DNA of 64,000 nucleotides from Candidatus Obscuribacter phosphatis (GTDB lineage: Bacteria > Cyanobacteriota > Vampirovibrionia > Obscuribacterales > Obscuribacteraceae). The position numbers and the translations under genes were made by a program. Positions 9,709-18,770 of the stretch are shown piece by piece. Each line of letters begins with the position of its first letter. Position 1 is the first letter of the stretch. The stretch lies in contig MOYA01000001.1 in assembly GCA_001899315.1 (NCBI GenBank), positions 2,146,599 to 2,210,598 of the forward strand, read 5' to 3'. The notes beneath the pieces are model-generated. The model saw only the letters and a program-made list of their open reading frames with translations, was not told where the DNA came from and ran no database searches.

Positions 9709-9753
9709 AAGTTAACCCGGATATCTCTTGAATATCCTAATTGAAGTTAACTT
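9709..9753 (-). promoter_or_regulatory. Nested inverted repeat in the rpmJ-rpsM spacer
   Basis: AAGTTAAC (9709-9716) can pair with GTTAACTT (9746-9753), and inside it GGATAT (9719-9724) pairs with ATATCC (9732-9737). Together they would form a two-tiered RNA hairpin about 70 bases upstream of the rpsM start. There is no T-run on the minus strand, so a regulatory or processing structure is more likely than a terminator. Alpha-operon control by S4 acts in this spot in E. coli; any such link here is inference. Confidence 0.5.
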
Positions 9754-9761
9754 CTTAGTTC

Positions 9762-9875
9762 TTAACCTTGGCGCTGTTTATGCTTGGGATTTTCACAAAT
9801 GATCGCAACGCGACCTTTGCGTCTTATCACTTTGCACTTATCGCAAATCTTTTTGACTGAAGCTCTTACTTTCAT
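9762..9875 (-). CDS. rpmJ: 50S ribosomal protein L36, zinc-binding form
   Basis: This 37-codon gene encodes a protein that begins [17 protein letters not shown] and ends [10 protein letters not shown]11, C14, C27 and H32 make the C-plus zinc site of bL36. It lies between infA and rpsM, the usual bacterial position, and has normal length. Confidence 0.95.
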   Translation of the reverse strand: MKVRASVKKICDKCKVIRRKGRVAIICENPKHKQRQG

Positions 9876-10008
9876 TTTCGGCTCTCTGTGCGGCTTTTGC
9901 CGCTTTTACTGTAGGTGAAACGATGCTAACAATTCTAACGAGGAAGCCAAGCCCTGCCCGCATTTGCATGCAAAACAAGGGGCAACCAGACAAACGTCTA
10001 ATTGTACA

Positions 10009-10230
10009 TCAATCTTTGATTCTGTATGTAATTCTTCCGCGCGTAAGGTCGTACGGGGTGAGCTCTACACGCACTCGATCGCCTGGAAGTATCTTAATAA
10101 AGTTTTTGCGAATCTTGCCCGAAATGTGGGCCAAGACCTTGTGACCGTTATCGAGCTCTACCCGAAACATGGCATTGGGCAAGGATTCGCGGATTGTTCC
10201 TTCAAATTCGATGACGCCCTGTTTAGTCAC
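10009..10230 (-). CDS. infA: Translation initiation factor IF-1
   Basis: The 73-residue protein is a full S1/OB-fold IF-1: [19 protein letters not shown], then [19 protein letters not shown] and the final [10 protein letters not shown]. It occupies the A site during initiation. Its start overlaps the map stop by four bases, indicating translational coupling. Confidence 0.97.
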   Translation of the reverse strand: MTKQGVIEFEGTIRESLPNAMFRVELDNGHKVLAHISGKIRKNFIKILPGDRVRVELTPYDLTRGRITYRIKD

Positions 10231-11018
10231 TCAATTACCTCGGATGGACGCTTAGTAAGTACTTCTGGATAGCCTTCAGTGATTAACAAAGAATGTTCAA
10301 AATGTGCTGAAGGTCTGTAATCTTGCGTTACAACAGTCCAGCGATCAGACTTTAGTCTGGTCTTATCGCTGCCCAAATTGAACATAGGCTCGATCGCTAT
10401 AACCATACCAGGTTTCAACTTGGTCTTGCTACCGGTACGATAGTTGAAGATGAATGGATCTTCATGATAGTCAGGCCCTATGCCATGTCCACCATAATCT
10501 CTCACTATGCCGTAATTGCCGGCGACTCCCACATCCTCTACGGCACCGCCGATTTCGTCGAGGGTGGCACCACCCCTGGCGGCTTTAATGGCAGCGTAAA
10601 GTGAAATCTGCGTATCTTTCAACAAACGGGCGACCACATCGGAAACTTTGCCCACAGCCACTGTCACTGCGGTGTCGCCGATATAATCGAACTTTTTGCC
10701 GTCTTTTTGTTTACGTACCGATACACCAAGATCAAGACTGATGATGTCCCCGTCCTTGAGTACCTTACGTTTATTGGGAATTCCGTGAACTATTTCTTCG
10801 TTTACTGAAGCGCAGACAGTGGCTGGAAAGCCTTTATAGCCTTTGAAAGTGGGAATGTGTCCGGCCCCGCGAATATTCTTCTCGGCTAATTCGTCCAATT
10901 CCCAGGTGCTAATTCCCGGCTCCACCGCCTTGCTGCACAATTCAAGAGTTTCACCGGCCAGCTTGCCGGCCTCCCGGATGAGCTTCAAGTCTTCTTCAAC
11001 AGTGAGTATCATGGCCAT
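10227..11018 (-). CDS. map: Methionine aminopeptidase, type I
   Basis: The 263-residue metalloprotease removes the initiator Met from nascent chains. The metal ligands are visible: Asp in ISLDLGVS, Asp in YIGDTAVTV, His in GGHGIG, Glu in AIEPMF and the final Glu in [11 protein letters not shown]. No N-terminal zinc extension or type II insert is present. It lies between adk and infA. The ATG at 11018 begins [11 protein letters not shown]; an internal ATG at codon 3 is possible. Confidence 0.96.
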   Translation of the reverse strand: MAMILTVEEDLKLIREAGKLAGETLELCSKAVEPGISTWELDELAEKNIRGAGHIPTFKGYKGFPATVCASVNEEIVHGIPNKRKVLKDGDIISLDLGVSVRKQKDGKKFDYIGDTAVTVAVGKVSDVVARLLKDTQISLYAAIKAARGGATLDEIGGAVEDVGVAGNYGIVRDYGGHGIGPDYHEDPFIFNYRTGSKTKLKPGMVIAIEPMFNLGSDKTRLKSDRWTVVTQDYRPSAHFEHSLLITEGYPEVLTKRPSEVIE

Positions 11019-11020
11019 CT

Positions 11021-11683
11021 TTACTTGTGACTTCCCTGATTGAGGGTTTCCAATATATCGGCGAAGATTTTTTCTTGCTCGCCTTCGCCATTAACCGATA
11101 CGAGAATTTGTTTGGCTTTATAAAAATCAATGAGGGGGCTGGTCAGCTCGTGATAGACAGCCAATCTTTGTTTGACTAGTTCCGGCTTGTCGTCGGAACG
11201 GTGGCTCAGTTCGGTACCGCAAAGATCACAGATGCCGTCTTTTTTCGGTTTAGAAAACTTGATGTGGAAAACGGCATTACAGGCTTTGTTTGGACAAACT
11301 CTTCGTCCGGTAATGCGGTCTTCTAATAGGTCATCTGATGTCTTGAGATCGATGACACGATCTAAATTGGCTTTCAACTCACCAAGCAAGAGATCTAGAC
11401 TCTCAGCCTGAGCGCGGTTGCGAGGGAAGCCATCCAGAATAAAACCGTTCTTGCAGGATGCATCATTGAGCTTCTCGCGAAATAAATCGATGAGGACATT
11501 GTCTGGAACAAGCTTGCCCTGGTCCATAAACTCTTTGGCAGCCAGTCCGGCTTGGGTGCCATTCTTGACGGCATCACGCAAAATATCGCCGGAAGAAAGA
11601 TGGGCAAGACTTAGCTTGGCGGAGAGCTTCTTGCACTGAGTGCCTTTGCCGGCGCCCGGTGCGCCCAGAAAAAGAATACGCAT
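11021..11683 (-). CDS. adk: Adenylate kinase, zinc-LID type
   Basis: The 220-residue enzyme interconverts ATP + AMP and 2 ADP. It starts MRILFLGAPGAGKGTQ, with the P-loop at residues 7-14, and contains LDGFPRNRAQAE. The LID domain is the long form with four cysteines (CPNKAC and CDLC), consistent with structural zinc. I chose the ATG at 11683 although the frame stays open upstream, because MRILFLGAPGAG is the canonical N-terminus and the ATG overlaps the secY stop as TAATG, a usual coupling signal. Confidence 0.96.
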   Translation of the reverse strand: MRILFLGAPGAGKGTQCKKLSAKLSLAHLSSGDILRDAVKNGTQAGLAAKEFMDQGKLVPDNVLIDLFREKLNDASCKNGFILDGFPRNRAQAESLDLLLGELKANLDRVIDLKTSDDLLEDRITGRRVCPNKACNAVFHIKFSKPKKDGICDLCGTELSHRSDDKPELVKQRLAVYHELTSPLIDFYKAKQILVSVNGEGEQEKIFADILETLNQGSHK

Positions 11684-13137
11684 TAGAGTTCCTTCTTGTC
11701 GTAGGTCTTGAACAGCCCTCTGGCCTGATAACGAGCCGAAAGAGCATGGGTGAGAATCTGTCTTTGTGTGTCGATGGCCACACCTACGAGAATGATGAGC
11801 GAAGTAGAGCCCAAACCCTGCAAGGTTGTGACCATGGTCGCTTGCTCCACGTGAATGGGAGCGATGGCGATGAAAGCTACCGAAGTAGCCCCTATAAAGG
11901 TAAGGCGATTGAGTGTCTTCTCTAGAAACTCTGTCGTCGGTCGACCTGGTCTGACGTGTTGAATAGCTCTGCCGCTGCGGCGCAGATTGTCCGACATGTC
12001 TCGCACAGGCAAAACGATGGAAGAGTAGAAGAAGGCAAAGAAAAGAATGAGCGAGAAATAGAGAACTGAATGCTCCCAAGCGTAATAAGAGAGGCAGTTA
12101 TTGAACTCTTGCGCGATAAAAGCCCAGCTGTCTTTCACCCAGGTAATCTTGGCAAACTCTACAAAAGCCGGTCCGATGGAAGGCAGGTTTTTGATGGCAT
12201 CATAGAAAACCATGCCGGGATCACCCTGATTTTGCTTTTGCAAAAACTGCATGATAGTGCTTGGAAACATAAGCAGGGAAGAAGCAAAGATGATGGCCAT
12301 AACGCCGGAAGGATTAACCGGCAGATACATATAATCATCTGGAGCAGCAAAAATCTGACGCCCGACATTACGTCTTGAACCAAGCACCATGACTTTGCGA
12401 ACGCCCTGCTGCAAGCGCACAATAAATGCCACCACCAGAAGGAAGAAAGCGGTCAGGGCCAAAACGCCGAAAAGCTGTGTTTGTCCGGTCTGCACTGTTT
12501 CATAAGTATTTTTGACCATGACCGGCAGGCGGGCGGCAATACCCAAGAAAATGAGCAGTGAGGCACCGTTGCCGACACCACGCTCGGTGATTAGCTCGCC
12601 CATCCACATAATAAACATGGCGCAAGCAGAGAGAATCAGAGTGGTGGTGCAAAGAAAGAGAGGACCAGGGGTGATTACCACACCAGGAATGCGGGAAAGA
12701 AGCTGAGCCAACATAAAGCTCTGGAATACAGCCAGACCGACTGTAACCAGACGCGTCACTTGGGCAAGCTGTCTTCTACCTTGCTCGCCTTGCTCTTTCT
12801 GCATATTTTCGAGCTTAGGTATGACAACCGTCATCAGCTGCATAACAATTGAAGCAGTGATATAGGGTCCGATACCCATTGAAAAAACTGAGAGCTTGTT
12901 GAGGGCACCGCCGGTGAAGAGGTCGATCATGCCAAGCAAGTTTTGAGCCAGTTCAGGGTGCTCGGTGAAAGCACCTGGATTGACGCCCGGAATGGGAATA
13001 TGAACACCCACTCTATAAAGAACGATCATGGCCACTGTGAATAGAATTCGTTCTTTCAAGCCGGCGGCACCAAGAAGACCTAACCAGTCTTCAGGACCAC
13101 CTATTTTGGAACCGCGCTTGGCAACACTCTCAGACAT
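11683..13137 (-). CDS. secY: Preprotein translocase subunit SecY
   Basis: The 484-residue protein is the channel subunit of SecYEG, with ten predicted membrane helices. It has GVHIPIPGVNPGAF near the plug/TM1 region, a central GVGNGASLLIFLGI helix and GRAIQHVRPGRPTTEFLEKTL before the last helices. It is somewhat longer than the usual 420-440 residues. It follows rplO after an unusually long 139-base spacer that can form a strong stem-loop, and overlaps adk by one base. Confidence 0.97.
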   Translation of the reverse strand: MSESVAKRGSKIGGPEDWLGLLGAAGLKERILFTVAMIVLYRVGVHIPIPGVNPGAFTEHPELAQNLLGMIDLFTGGALNKLSVFSMGIGPYITASIVMQLMTVVIPKLENMQKEQGEQGRRQLAQVTRLVTVGLAVFQSFMLAQLLSRIPGVVITPGPLFLCTTTLILSACAMFIMWMGELITERGVGNGASLLIFLGIAARLPVMVKNTYETVQTGQTQLFGVLALTAFFLLVVAFIVRLQQGVRKVMVLGSRRNVGRQIFAAPDDYMYLPVNPSGVMAIIFASSLLMFPSTIMQFLQKQNQGDPGMVFYDAIKNLPSIGPAFVEFAKITWVKDSWAFIAQEFNNCLSYYAWEHSVLYFSLILFFAFFYSSIVLPVRDMSDNLRRSGRAIQHVRPGRPTTEFLEKTLNRLTFIGATSVAFIAIAPIHVEQATMVTTLQGLGSTSLIILVGVAIDTQRQILTHALSARYQARGLFKTYDKKEL

Positions 13138-13178
13138 CTGGTTATTTGTACCTGTTTTTACTTACATACAATATTTTA

Positions 13179-13243
13179 GACCCGTCTCCGTCATTTCATT
13201 TCCCCCTAATTCAGAGGTGAAACTACTTAAACGGAAACGGGTC
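13179..13243 (-). promoter_or_regulatory. Long stem-loop in the rplO-secY spacer
   Basis: Bases 13179-13191 and 13231-13243 pair over 13 positions with one mismatch (outer arms GACCCGT and ACGGGTC, inner arms TCCGT and ACGGA). The 39-base loop includes TTTCA and TGAAA that can pair further. The element ends about 40 bases upstream of the secY start. No T-run follows on the minus strand, so I read it as a structured RNA that may affect secY expression or mRNA processing. Confidence 0.5.
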
Positions 13244-13276
13244 ATACTTGACTACCCGGCAAATTGATTTTGCGCA

Positions 13277-13759
13277 CTAGTCTCTGTTTTTAGGATTACG
13301 GGTCGGAGCTGCAGGCTGCAATACTTCGTAGCTGCCGCCAGCGGCTTGAATCTTGTCGATAGCGCCCTGAGAGAAATGATGAGCTTTGATATTGAGCGCC
13401 ACTTTCAGTTCGCCATTACCGAGAATACGCAGAGAATCGGTGGGCTTGCGCAACACTTTATGCAACAAGAGCGATTCGGCTGTAACTTCAGAACCGGCAG
13501 GCAAGTTGTTCAAACTGCCGACATTAACTACGACCCAATCACGGCCGGGCACTTGATCAAAGTTGTGAATCTTGGGCAGTCTGCGGAAGAGGGGAGTTTG
13601 ACCACCTTCAAAACCGAAGCGCTTCGATTCACCGGAACGCTGACCTTGTCCGTTGTGACCACGAGTAGAGGTTTTACCGTGGCCGGAGGCGCGTCCTCTG
13701 CCGACTCTCTTTTTGTTACGGCGTGAGCCTTCTTGAGGTCTCAGTTCGTCTAATTGCAT
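13277..13759 (-). CDS. rplO: 50S ribosomal protein L15
   Basis: The 160-residue uL15 has the glycine-rich N-terminal region (GRGRASGHGKTSTRGHNGQG) and the conserved GFEGGQTPLFRRLPK. The start at 13759 (MQLDELRPQEGS) is chosen because AAAGGAG precedes it at good spacing; the frame is open ten codons further upstream without support. It follows rpmD as in the spc operon. Confidence 0.96.
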   Translation of the reverse strand: MQLDELRPQEGSRRNKKRVGRGRASGHGKTSTRGHNGQGQRSGESKRFGFEGGQTPLFRRLPKIHNFDQVPGRDWVVVNVGSLNNLPAGSEVTAESLLLHKVLRKPTDSLRILGNGELKVALNIKAHHFSQGAIDKIQAAGGSYEVLQPAAPTRNPKNRD

Positions 13760-13831
13760 TGTCTTCTCCTTTACCTTACGCCCCGGCAAAATCTCAGATT
13801 TGCACTGGAACTCGGTAGTTTTTGTTCTTAC

Positions 13832-14023
13832 TTATTTTTTGGTCTCGGCGGGAACAACAGAAATCAGGTGACTGACTTTGTTGACCATACCGCGGATGGT
13901 GGGGCTGTCTTGATGAACGACTTCAGAGCCGAACTTACGAAGACCGAGAGCGCGAACCACTTTTACTTGGTCCTCACGCTTGCCGACCAGACCGCTTGTT
14001 AGTTTGATGCGTATAGCTGACAT
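13832..14023 (-). CDS. rpmD: 50S ribosomal protein L30
   Basis: The 63-residue uL30 starts MSAIRIKLTSGLVGKRED and contains VVRALGLRKFGSEVVHQDS, as in the family. It is present in the spc operon of many bacteria but is missing from photosynthetic cyanobacteria, which is of some taxonomic interest here. Confidence 0.95.
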   Translation of the reverse strand: MSAIRIKLTSGLVGKREDQVKVVRALGLRKFGSEVVHQDSPTIRGMVNKVSHLISVVPAETKK

Positions 14024-14060
14024 GACTAATTCCCTTATTAGGTTGACTTAGCTTGCTTGA

Positions 14061-14675
14061 TTAAGCGAAGAGCTGGCGGATGCTGATGCCTCTCAGGCGA
14101 GCAGCTTCTTCAAAGGTACGAAGACCTTTGAGACCGTCAATGGTGGCACGAGCCACGTTGAGCGGAGAGCGCGAACCGAGTGACTTGGAGAGCACGTCGC
14201 CGACACCGGCCAATTCCAGAATGGCGCGGGCTGCACCACCGGCGATGACACCAGTACCTTTGGCGGCGGGCTTGAGCAAGATGCGGGATGAACCACGCTT
14301 GCCCACAATCTGGTGAGGAATTGTGCTGCCGACGAGCGGCACATTCACCAGAGATTTCTTAGCGTCTACGACGCCTTTTTGAATGGCGGAAATAACTTCA
14401 GCGGCTTTACCGACGCCGATACCAACCTGACCCTTGCCATTGCCTACAGCGACAACTGCACGGAAGGAAAGTTTCTTACCGCCCTTGACCACTTTGGTGA
14501 CGCGGCGAACTTGAATGATTTTTTCTTCCCATTCAGATTCGACACGCTCGCGCTTGGTCTCATCGGACGAACGGCGATTGGACTCGCGGCTGGAGGTGCG
14601 ACGACCACGACGTACGCCATCACCGGCTGCACTGGGAGCTTCCTCGAATCCGCCCACCTTATCTTCTTTATCCAT
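14061..14675 (-). CDS. rpsE: 30S ribosomal protein S5 with charged N-terminal extension
   Basis: The 204-residue uS5 has its double-stranded RNA-binding-like domain (about 48-115: [37 protein letters not shown]) and the S5 C-terminal domain. The first 45 residues are a highly charged Arg/Ser-rich extension not needed for the core fold. S5 contributes to decoding accuracy. The gene lies between rplR and rpmD. Confidence 0.96.
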   Translation of the reverse strand: MDKEDKVGGFEEAPSAAGDGVRRGRRTSSRESNRRSSDETKRERVESEWEEKIIQVRRVTKVVKGGKKLSFRAVVAVGNGKGQVGIGVGKAAEVISAIQKGVVDAKKSLVNVPLVGSTIPHQIVGKRGSSRILLKPAAKGTGVIAGGAARAILELAGVGDVLSKSLGSRSPLNVARATIDGLKGLRTFEEAARLRGISIRQLFA

Positions 14676-14707
14676 CTAGGAGTAACCTCTTCCTCTTTTA
14701 TCGAATA

Positions 14708-15076
14708 CTAGAAATCGAGACCGGCTTCACGGGCAGCCTCAGCCACAGCGGCAACACGACCATGATAGATATAACCACCGCGGTCAAATACCACCTGTTC
14801 AATACCTTTTTCTTTAGCGCGCTTAGCGATAAGCTCACCAACGGCACGAGCAGACTCAACATTCCAGCTCTTAGGAGCATCTTTTTTGAGATCTACGTCG
14901 AGGGTGCTGGCCGATACCAAGGTGGCAGCTGCACTGTCGTCGATGATCTGAGCATAAATGTGCTTGTTGGAGCGATAGACGCAAAGTCTCGGACGCTCGC
15001 TGCAACCTTCAACACGGCGACGAATACGTCTATGACGTGTGATTCTGCTGGCTTTTCTATCTTGTTTATTGATCAT
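14708..15076 (-). CDS. rplR: 50S ribosomal protein L18
   Basis: The 122-residue uL18 has the basic start ([17 protein letters not shown]) and the conserved core [18 protein letters not shown] and [18 protein letters not shown]. It binds 5S rRNA. Normal length and position between rplF and rpsE. Confidence 0.97.
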   Translation of the reverse strand: MINKQDRKASRITRHRRIRRRVEGCSERPRLCVYRSNKHIYAQIIDDSAAATLVSASTLDVDLKKDAPKSWNVESARAVGELIAKRAKEKGIEQVVFDRGGYIYHGRVAAVAEAAREAGLDF

Positions 15077-15167
15077 TTCTTCTGGGTCCTTTGCCCTTTT
15101 GTTTCTCCCAACGCTGGCCCTCTTTCAGTGCTACGCAGGGATACTTGAACTTGCCATTATCGGGGGC

Positions 15168-15713
15168 TTACTTCTTCTTACCAGCGGCTTTACCAGCTTT
15201 TCTGCGAATGTATTCGCCTTGGTACTTAACGCCTTTGCCTTTGTAGACTTCGGGCGGTCTCTTACCACGGATGAAGGAAGACATGTCGCCGACAGCTTGT
15301 TTGTCGGCACCGCTGACGGTGATGACGTTGCCCTTACCAACGGCAATGGTTATGCCTTCGGGCGCATCGATTTCCACCGAGTGCGAGTAACCGAGCTGCA
15401 TGACGAGCTTCTTGCCGTCCATGGAGGCACGATAACCGACGCCGACGATCTCTAAGGTCTTATCAAAACCAGTCGAGACACCTTTGACCATATTGGCCAA
15501 AAGAGTACGGCTCAGTCCGTGCAGGCTTCTGACCGAACGGTCTTCAGACTTGCGCAAGACGGTGATGGTGTCGCCTTCTTGCTTGAAGGCAATCTCCGGA
15601 CGAAACTCTTTGGTGAGCTGACCTTTGGGTCCCTTGACCGAGACCTTGTTGTCGGCAAACTGCACGGTTACGCCGGCGGGCACTGTGATTGGTGCTTTAC
15701 CTATACGAGACAT
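15168..15713 (-). CDS. rplF: 50S ribosomal protein L6
   Basis: The 181-residue uL6 starts MSRIGKAPITVPAGVTV and has two L6 repeats, with the family C-terminal signature RGKRPPEVYKGKGVKY near residues 153-168. It sits near the sarcin-ricin loop and factor-binding site. Normal length; the gene ends about 90 bases before rplR. Confidence 0.97.
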   Translation of the reverse strand: MSRIGKAPITVPAGVTVQFADNKVSVKGPKGQLTKEFRPEIAFKQEGDTITVLRKSEDRSVRSLHGLSRTLLANMVKGVSTGFDKTLEIVGVGYRASMDGKKLVMQLGYSHSVEIDAPEGITIAVGKGNVITVSGADKQAVGDMSSFIRGKRPPEVYKGKGVKYQGEYIRRKAGKAAGKKK

Positions 15714-15724
15714 TGCTTAACTCC

Positions 15725-16126
15725 TTACCACACTTCGGCGACAACTTCGCCGCCGAGGTTGCTCTTGCGAGCCTGACGGTCGGTCATCAGCCCCTGGCTG
15801 GTGCTGACGATGGCGATTCCGAGACCGCCGTATACTCTGGGCATTTTGTTGGCTTGTCTATAAACTCTTAGACCCGGTTTGCTTACGCGTTTGAGTCCTT
15901 GAATCACGACTTCGCCTTTGCCGCCGTACTTAAGAACAATGCGCATGCGCTGCTCGGGCGAACCCAGAGCTCTTGTCTCGTACGACGAAATGAAGCCTTC
16001 TCTGCGGAGAAGCTCGGCGATCGCCACTTTTTGTTTCGATGCGGGCATCTCCACTGCCGAAGCTTGAACGCGGATTGCGTTTCTGATGCGTGTGAACATG
16101 TCCGAAATTGGATCTGTGACCGGCAT
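15725..16126 (-). CDS. rpsH: 30S ribosomal protein S8
   Basis: The 133-residue uS8 starts MPVTDPISDMFTRIRNAI and ends with the conserved GIAIVSTSQGLMTDRQARK region. In E. coli S8 is also the spc-operon repressor, acting at rplE; whether that holds here cannot be seen. It lies between rpsN and rplF. Confidence 0.97.
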   Translation of the reverse strand: MPVTDPISDMFTRIRNAIRVQASAVEMPASKQKVAIAELLRREGFISSYETRALGSPEQRMRIVLKYGGKGEVVIQGLKRVSKPGLRVYRQANKMPRVYGGLGIAIVSTSQGLMTDRQARKSNLGGEVVAEVW

Positions 16127-16136
16127 TTGCTATCTC

Positions 16137-16343
16137 CTACCAGCTAGATTTGGTGAGTCCAGGGATTAAACCATCATGTGCCATCTTTCTCAGGCATAGA
16201 CGGCAGAGTCCGAAATCGCGGTAATAACCGCGCGGACGACCGCAAATGCGACAGCGGTTGTGCAAGCGCACTTTAGGGTATTTGCCTTTGGCGGCTTCTA
16301 CCTGGCGCTTGTGCTCCTTGTCAATCATGGATGTTTTAGCCAC
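16137..16343 (-). CDS. rpsN: 30S ribosomal protein S14, zinc-binding type Z
   Basis: The 68-residue protein is the short zinc form of uS14, with C31, C34, C47 and C50 in [17 protein letters not shown] and RLC. It is a few residues longer at the N-terminus than the usual 61. It lies between rplE and rpsH as in Gram-positive bacteria. Confidence 0.96.
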   Translation of the reverse strand: MAKTSMIDKEHKRQVEAAKGKYPKVRLHNRCRICGRPRGYYRDFGLCRLCLRKMAHDGLIPGLTKSSW

Positions 16344-16399
16344 GTTGTGCTTTCCTCTCCTTGGACCTTTTTCCTAGTTTGTTTGTTGCTTACGACGAA

Positions 16400-16939
16400 T
16401 TACTTTTTGAACGGCATACCCATTGCAGCCAGAAGCGCATGTGCTTCCTGGTCTGTGGGGGCGGTGGTGACGATGGAGATGTCCATACCGCGCACCGCAT
16501 CGATCTGCTCGTAGTTGATTTCCGGGAAGATGAGCTGTTCTTTGATACCCACCGAGAAATTGCCGCGACCGTCGAAAGACTTGGAAGAAAGTCCACGGAA
16601 GTCACGAATACGGGGCAGAGCCACGTGTATAAGTTTGGCCAGGAAGTCATACATGCGCTTGCCGCGCAGTGTGACCGAAGCGCCAACCGGCTGACCTTTT
16701 CTCAGTTTGAAGGTAGCGATTGATTTGCGGGCGCGATTGACTACGGGTTTCTGACCGGCAATGGTAGCCAGTTCTTTCACGCCGCTGTCGATTGCCTTGG
16801 CATTGTTGGCCGCTTCGCCAAGACCCATGTTGATCACGACTTTGACCACACGCGGCACTTGCATTTCGTTTTGGTATCCGAACTGCTTGGTCAGGTGTGC
16901 CCTGACTTGCTTTTCGTATTGTTCTTTGATGTCCAGCAT
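16400..16939 (-). CDS. rplE: 50S ribosomal protein L5
   Basis: The 179-residue uL5 has the conserved [15 protein letters not shown] and [16 protein letters not shown] segments. I place the start at ATG 16939 ([11 protein letters not shown]), which gives the standard length and has AGGAAAAGAG upstream; an ATG at 16984 in the same frame adds 15 residues that do not resemble L5. It binds 5S rRNA and contacts P-site tRNA. Confidence 0.95.
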   Translation of the reverse strand: MLDIKEQYEKQVRAHLTKQFGYQNEMQVPRVVKVVINMGLGEAANNAKAIDSGVKELATIAGQKPVVNRARKSIATFKLRKGQPVGASVTLRGKRMYDFLAKLIHVALPRIRDFRGLSSKSFDGRGNFSVGIKEQLIFPEINYEQIDAVRGMDISIVTTAPTDQEAHALLAAMGMPFKK

Positions 16940-16993
16940 TTCTCTTTTCCTGTTTTCTATGAAGACGGTCTTTGTCGTCTTCAAATCTATAGA

Positions 16994-17446
16994 TTATTCA
17001 AGACCCAGGGTCTTGCGGGCTTCGGCTCTAACGGGCTTTTTCTTCTCGTTGGAGTAGAGCATCACTTTAGAGGCGAAGATTGGAGCTTCTTCTTTAATGA
17101 TGCCGCCCTGTTGACCGCCATAGGCAGCCTTAGATTTCTGGTGGCGGGTCTGAATGTTTACACCCTCGACGACGATTTTGCCGGTTTTGGGGAATACTTT
17201 CAGAACTTTGCCGATTTTGCCTCTGTCACCTTCAAGCTTGGTGCCGTCTTTCTTGGTGCGGGTGCGAGCACCCGAGATCACCATGACCAGGTCGCCGCGC
17301 TTGACGTGAATATGAGGAACGAGGTTTGTGGCGGCAGGCTTGACGAGAGCGCGCGAGACAACCACCTTGTTGCCCATCTTTACTTTGGTTTTGATGGCTG
17401 AATTGGTGAATCTTTTCGATCTACCTTCAGTCGAATTGGCTGTCAT
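16994..17446 (-). CDS. rplX: 50S ribosomal protein L24 with N-terminal extension
   Basis: The 150-residue uL24 is longer than the usual 100-110. The KOW core (about 48-105) reads HVKRGDLVMVISGARTR then IGKVLKVFPKTGKIVVEGVN. It contains a short basic insertion (RTKKDGTKLEGDR) not typical of the hairpin, and about 45 extra N-terminal residues. The long start is supported by GGAGGTG eight bases upstream of ATG 17446, embedded in the rplN 3' end. L24 is an assembly initiator near the tunnel exit. Confidence 0.93.
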   Translation of the reverse strand: MTANSTEGRSKRFTNSAIKTKVKMGNKVVVSRALVKPAATNLVPHIHVKRGDLVMVISGARTRTKKDGTKLEGDRGKIGKVLKVFPKTGKIVVEGVNIQTRHQKSKAAYGGQQGGIIKEEAPIFASKVMLYSNEKKKPVRAEARKTLGLE

Positions 17447-17448
17447 AG

Positions 17449-17817
17449 TTAGAGCACCTCCGGAGCCAATGAAATTATCTTGGTGAAGTTCTTGTCGCGA
17501 AGTTCGCGAGCAATCGGTCCGAAAACGCGTGTACCTTTGGGGTTGCCGTCTTTCTGAACGATGACGGCGGCGTTGTCGTCAAATCTGATGGTGGAACCGT
17601 CAGGACGTTTGACATGATTGGTCACACGCACTACGACGCAACGAACCACATCTGATTTCTTGACCGGCATGTTAGGCAGAGCATCTTTCACGACACCGAC
17701 TATGACATCACCAACCGAGGCATATCTCTTGTTGGAGCCACCAAGAACGCGAATACACATAAGTTCGCGGGCGCCGGTGTTGTCTGCGCAGGTAAGTCTT
17801 GTCTGTGCTTGAATCAT
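17449..17817 (-). CDS. rplN: 50S ribosomal protein L14
   Basis: The 122-residue uL14 begins [20 protein letters not shown] and contains [19 protein letters not shown]. It is exactly the usual length. It overlaps rpsQ by four bases and is two bases from rplX, whose ribosome-binding site lies within its last codons. Confidence 0.98.
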   Translation of the reverse strand: MIQAQTRLTCADNTGARELMCIRVLGGSNKRYASVGDVIVGVVKDALPNMPVKKSDVVRCVVVRVTNHVKRPDGSTIRFDDNAAVIVQKDGNPKGTRVFGPIARELRDKNFTKIISLAPEVL

Positions 17818-18089
17818 TGGCTGGACACCTCACTTGCAGCGTTGGAAATGGAGTGACCGGTGATTTCGATTACTTGCCACTTCTTGTCTTTGGAGACAGG
17901 AGGACATTCTTCGATACGCACCACATCGCCCATTTGACATTTGTTCTCGGGGTCGTGGGCTTTGAATTTGCGTGTCTCTACCATTTGCTTTTCATACTTA
18001 CGGTGCGGAAAACGGTTTTCTACCGCTACCACAACGGTCTTATCCATTTTGTTGGATACAACCTTTCCGACTAATACCTTCCTTGGCAT
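17814..18089 (-). CDS. rpsQ: 30S ribosomal protein S17
   Basis: The 91-residue uS17 has the OB-fold signature [18 protein letters not shown] and [19 protein letters not shown]. It binds 16S rRNA early in assembly. Normal length; its stop overlaps the rplN start. Confidence 0.97.
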   Translation of the reverse strand: MPRKVLVGKVVSNKMDKTVVVAVENRFPHRKYEKQMVETRKFKAHDPENKCQMGDVVRIEECPPVSKDKKWQVIEITGHSISNAASEVSSQ

Positions 18090-18145
18090 TTCTTCGACCC
18101 CTTAGCCTTTAACTCTTTACTGTCTATCTAAACTTGCTCTGAAAG

Positions 18146-18343
18146 TTAGCCTTTGACGGCGTCTTTCTCGGTCATGATGGTGAGCATCTGCGCCAGCTCT
18201 CTCTTAGTTGTACGGATTCTGGCGGGATTCTCCAGCTTTCTCATCGCCAGCTGGAATCTCAGTTCCACCAGGCTCTTTCTAGCTTCGTCAATGCGACCGG
18301 TGAGCTCTTCTTTGGAAAGCTCTCTCAATTCCTTGACTTTCAT
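18146..18343 (-). CDS. rpmC: 50S ribosomal protein L29
   Basis: The 65-residue uL29 reads [18 protein letters not shown] and later FQLAMRKLENPARIRTTKR, as in the family. The start at 18343 overlaps the rplP stop as TAATG; the longer open frame upstream overlaps rplP and has no family similarity. L29 sits at the exit tunnel near the SRP and trigger-factor site. Confidence 0.95.
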   Translation of the reverse strand: MKVKELRELSKEELTGRIDEARKSLVELRFQLAMRKLENPARIRTTKRELAQMLTIMTEKDAVKG

Positions 18344-18765
18344 TACTTGGCACCTCCGGCGTGTCTTTCGACAACACGACACTTGACCGGCAATTTTTGA
18401 GCGGCCAGCTCGAGAGCGTGATGAGCATCTTTTTGAGCTACACCAGACATTTCGAACATGACACGACCGGTCTTGACCACGGCTACCCAAAACTCGGGGT
18501 TACCTTTTCCGGAACCCATACGGGTCTCAGCCGGCTTTTTAGAGACCGACTTGTCCGGGAATACGCGGATCCACATTTTGCCGCCGCGTCTTACACTTCT
18601 CACCATGGCTTTACGAGCGGCTTCAATCTGACGGGAAGTGATCCAGGCGGGCTCCAGAACTTGTAGTCCGTAGTCGCCGAATTGCACCTCGACGCCTCTG
18701 GATTCAGCGCCACACATTCTGCCACGCTGATGCTTGCGATATTTGGTTCGCTTGGGCATTAGCAT
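18343..18765 (-). CDS. rplP: 50S ribosomal protein L16
   Basis: The 140-residue uL16 has the signature [17 protein letters not shown] and [20 protein letters not shown]. It organises the A-site region of 23S rRNA. Two in-frame ATGs are available (codons 1 and 3). The first is better spaced from AGG at the end of rpsC. Confidence 0.96.
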   Translation of the reverse strand: MLMPKRTKYRKHQRGRMCGAESRGVEVQFGDYGLQVLEPAWITSRQIEAARKAMVRSVRRGGKMWIRVFPDKSVSKKPAETRMGSGKGNPEFWVAVVKTGRVMFEMSGVAQKDAHHALELAAQKLPVKCRVVERHAGGAK

Positions 18766-18770
18766 TGTTC

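Noticed and set aside
11684-12079. N-terminal extension of adenylate kinase to 352 residues
   Set aside because: The added part is the shadow of secY; the canonical N-terminus and the TAATG junction support the start at 11683.
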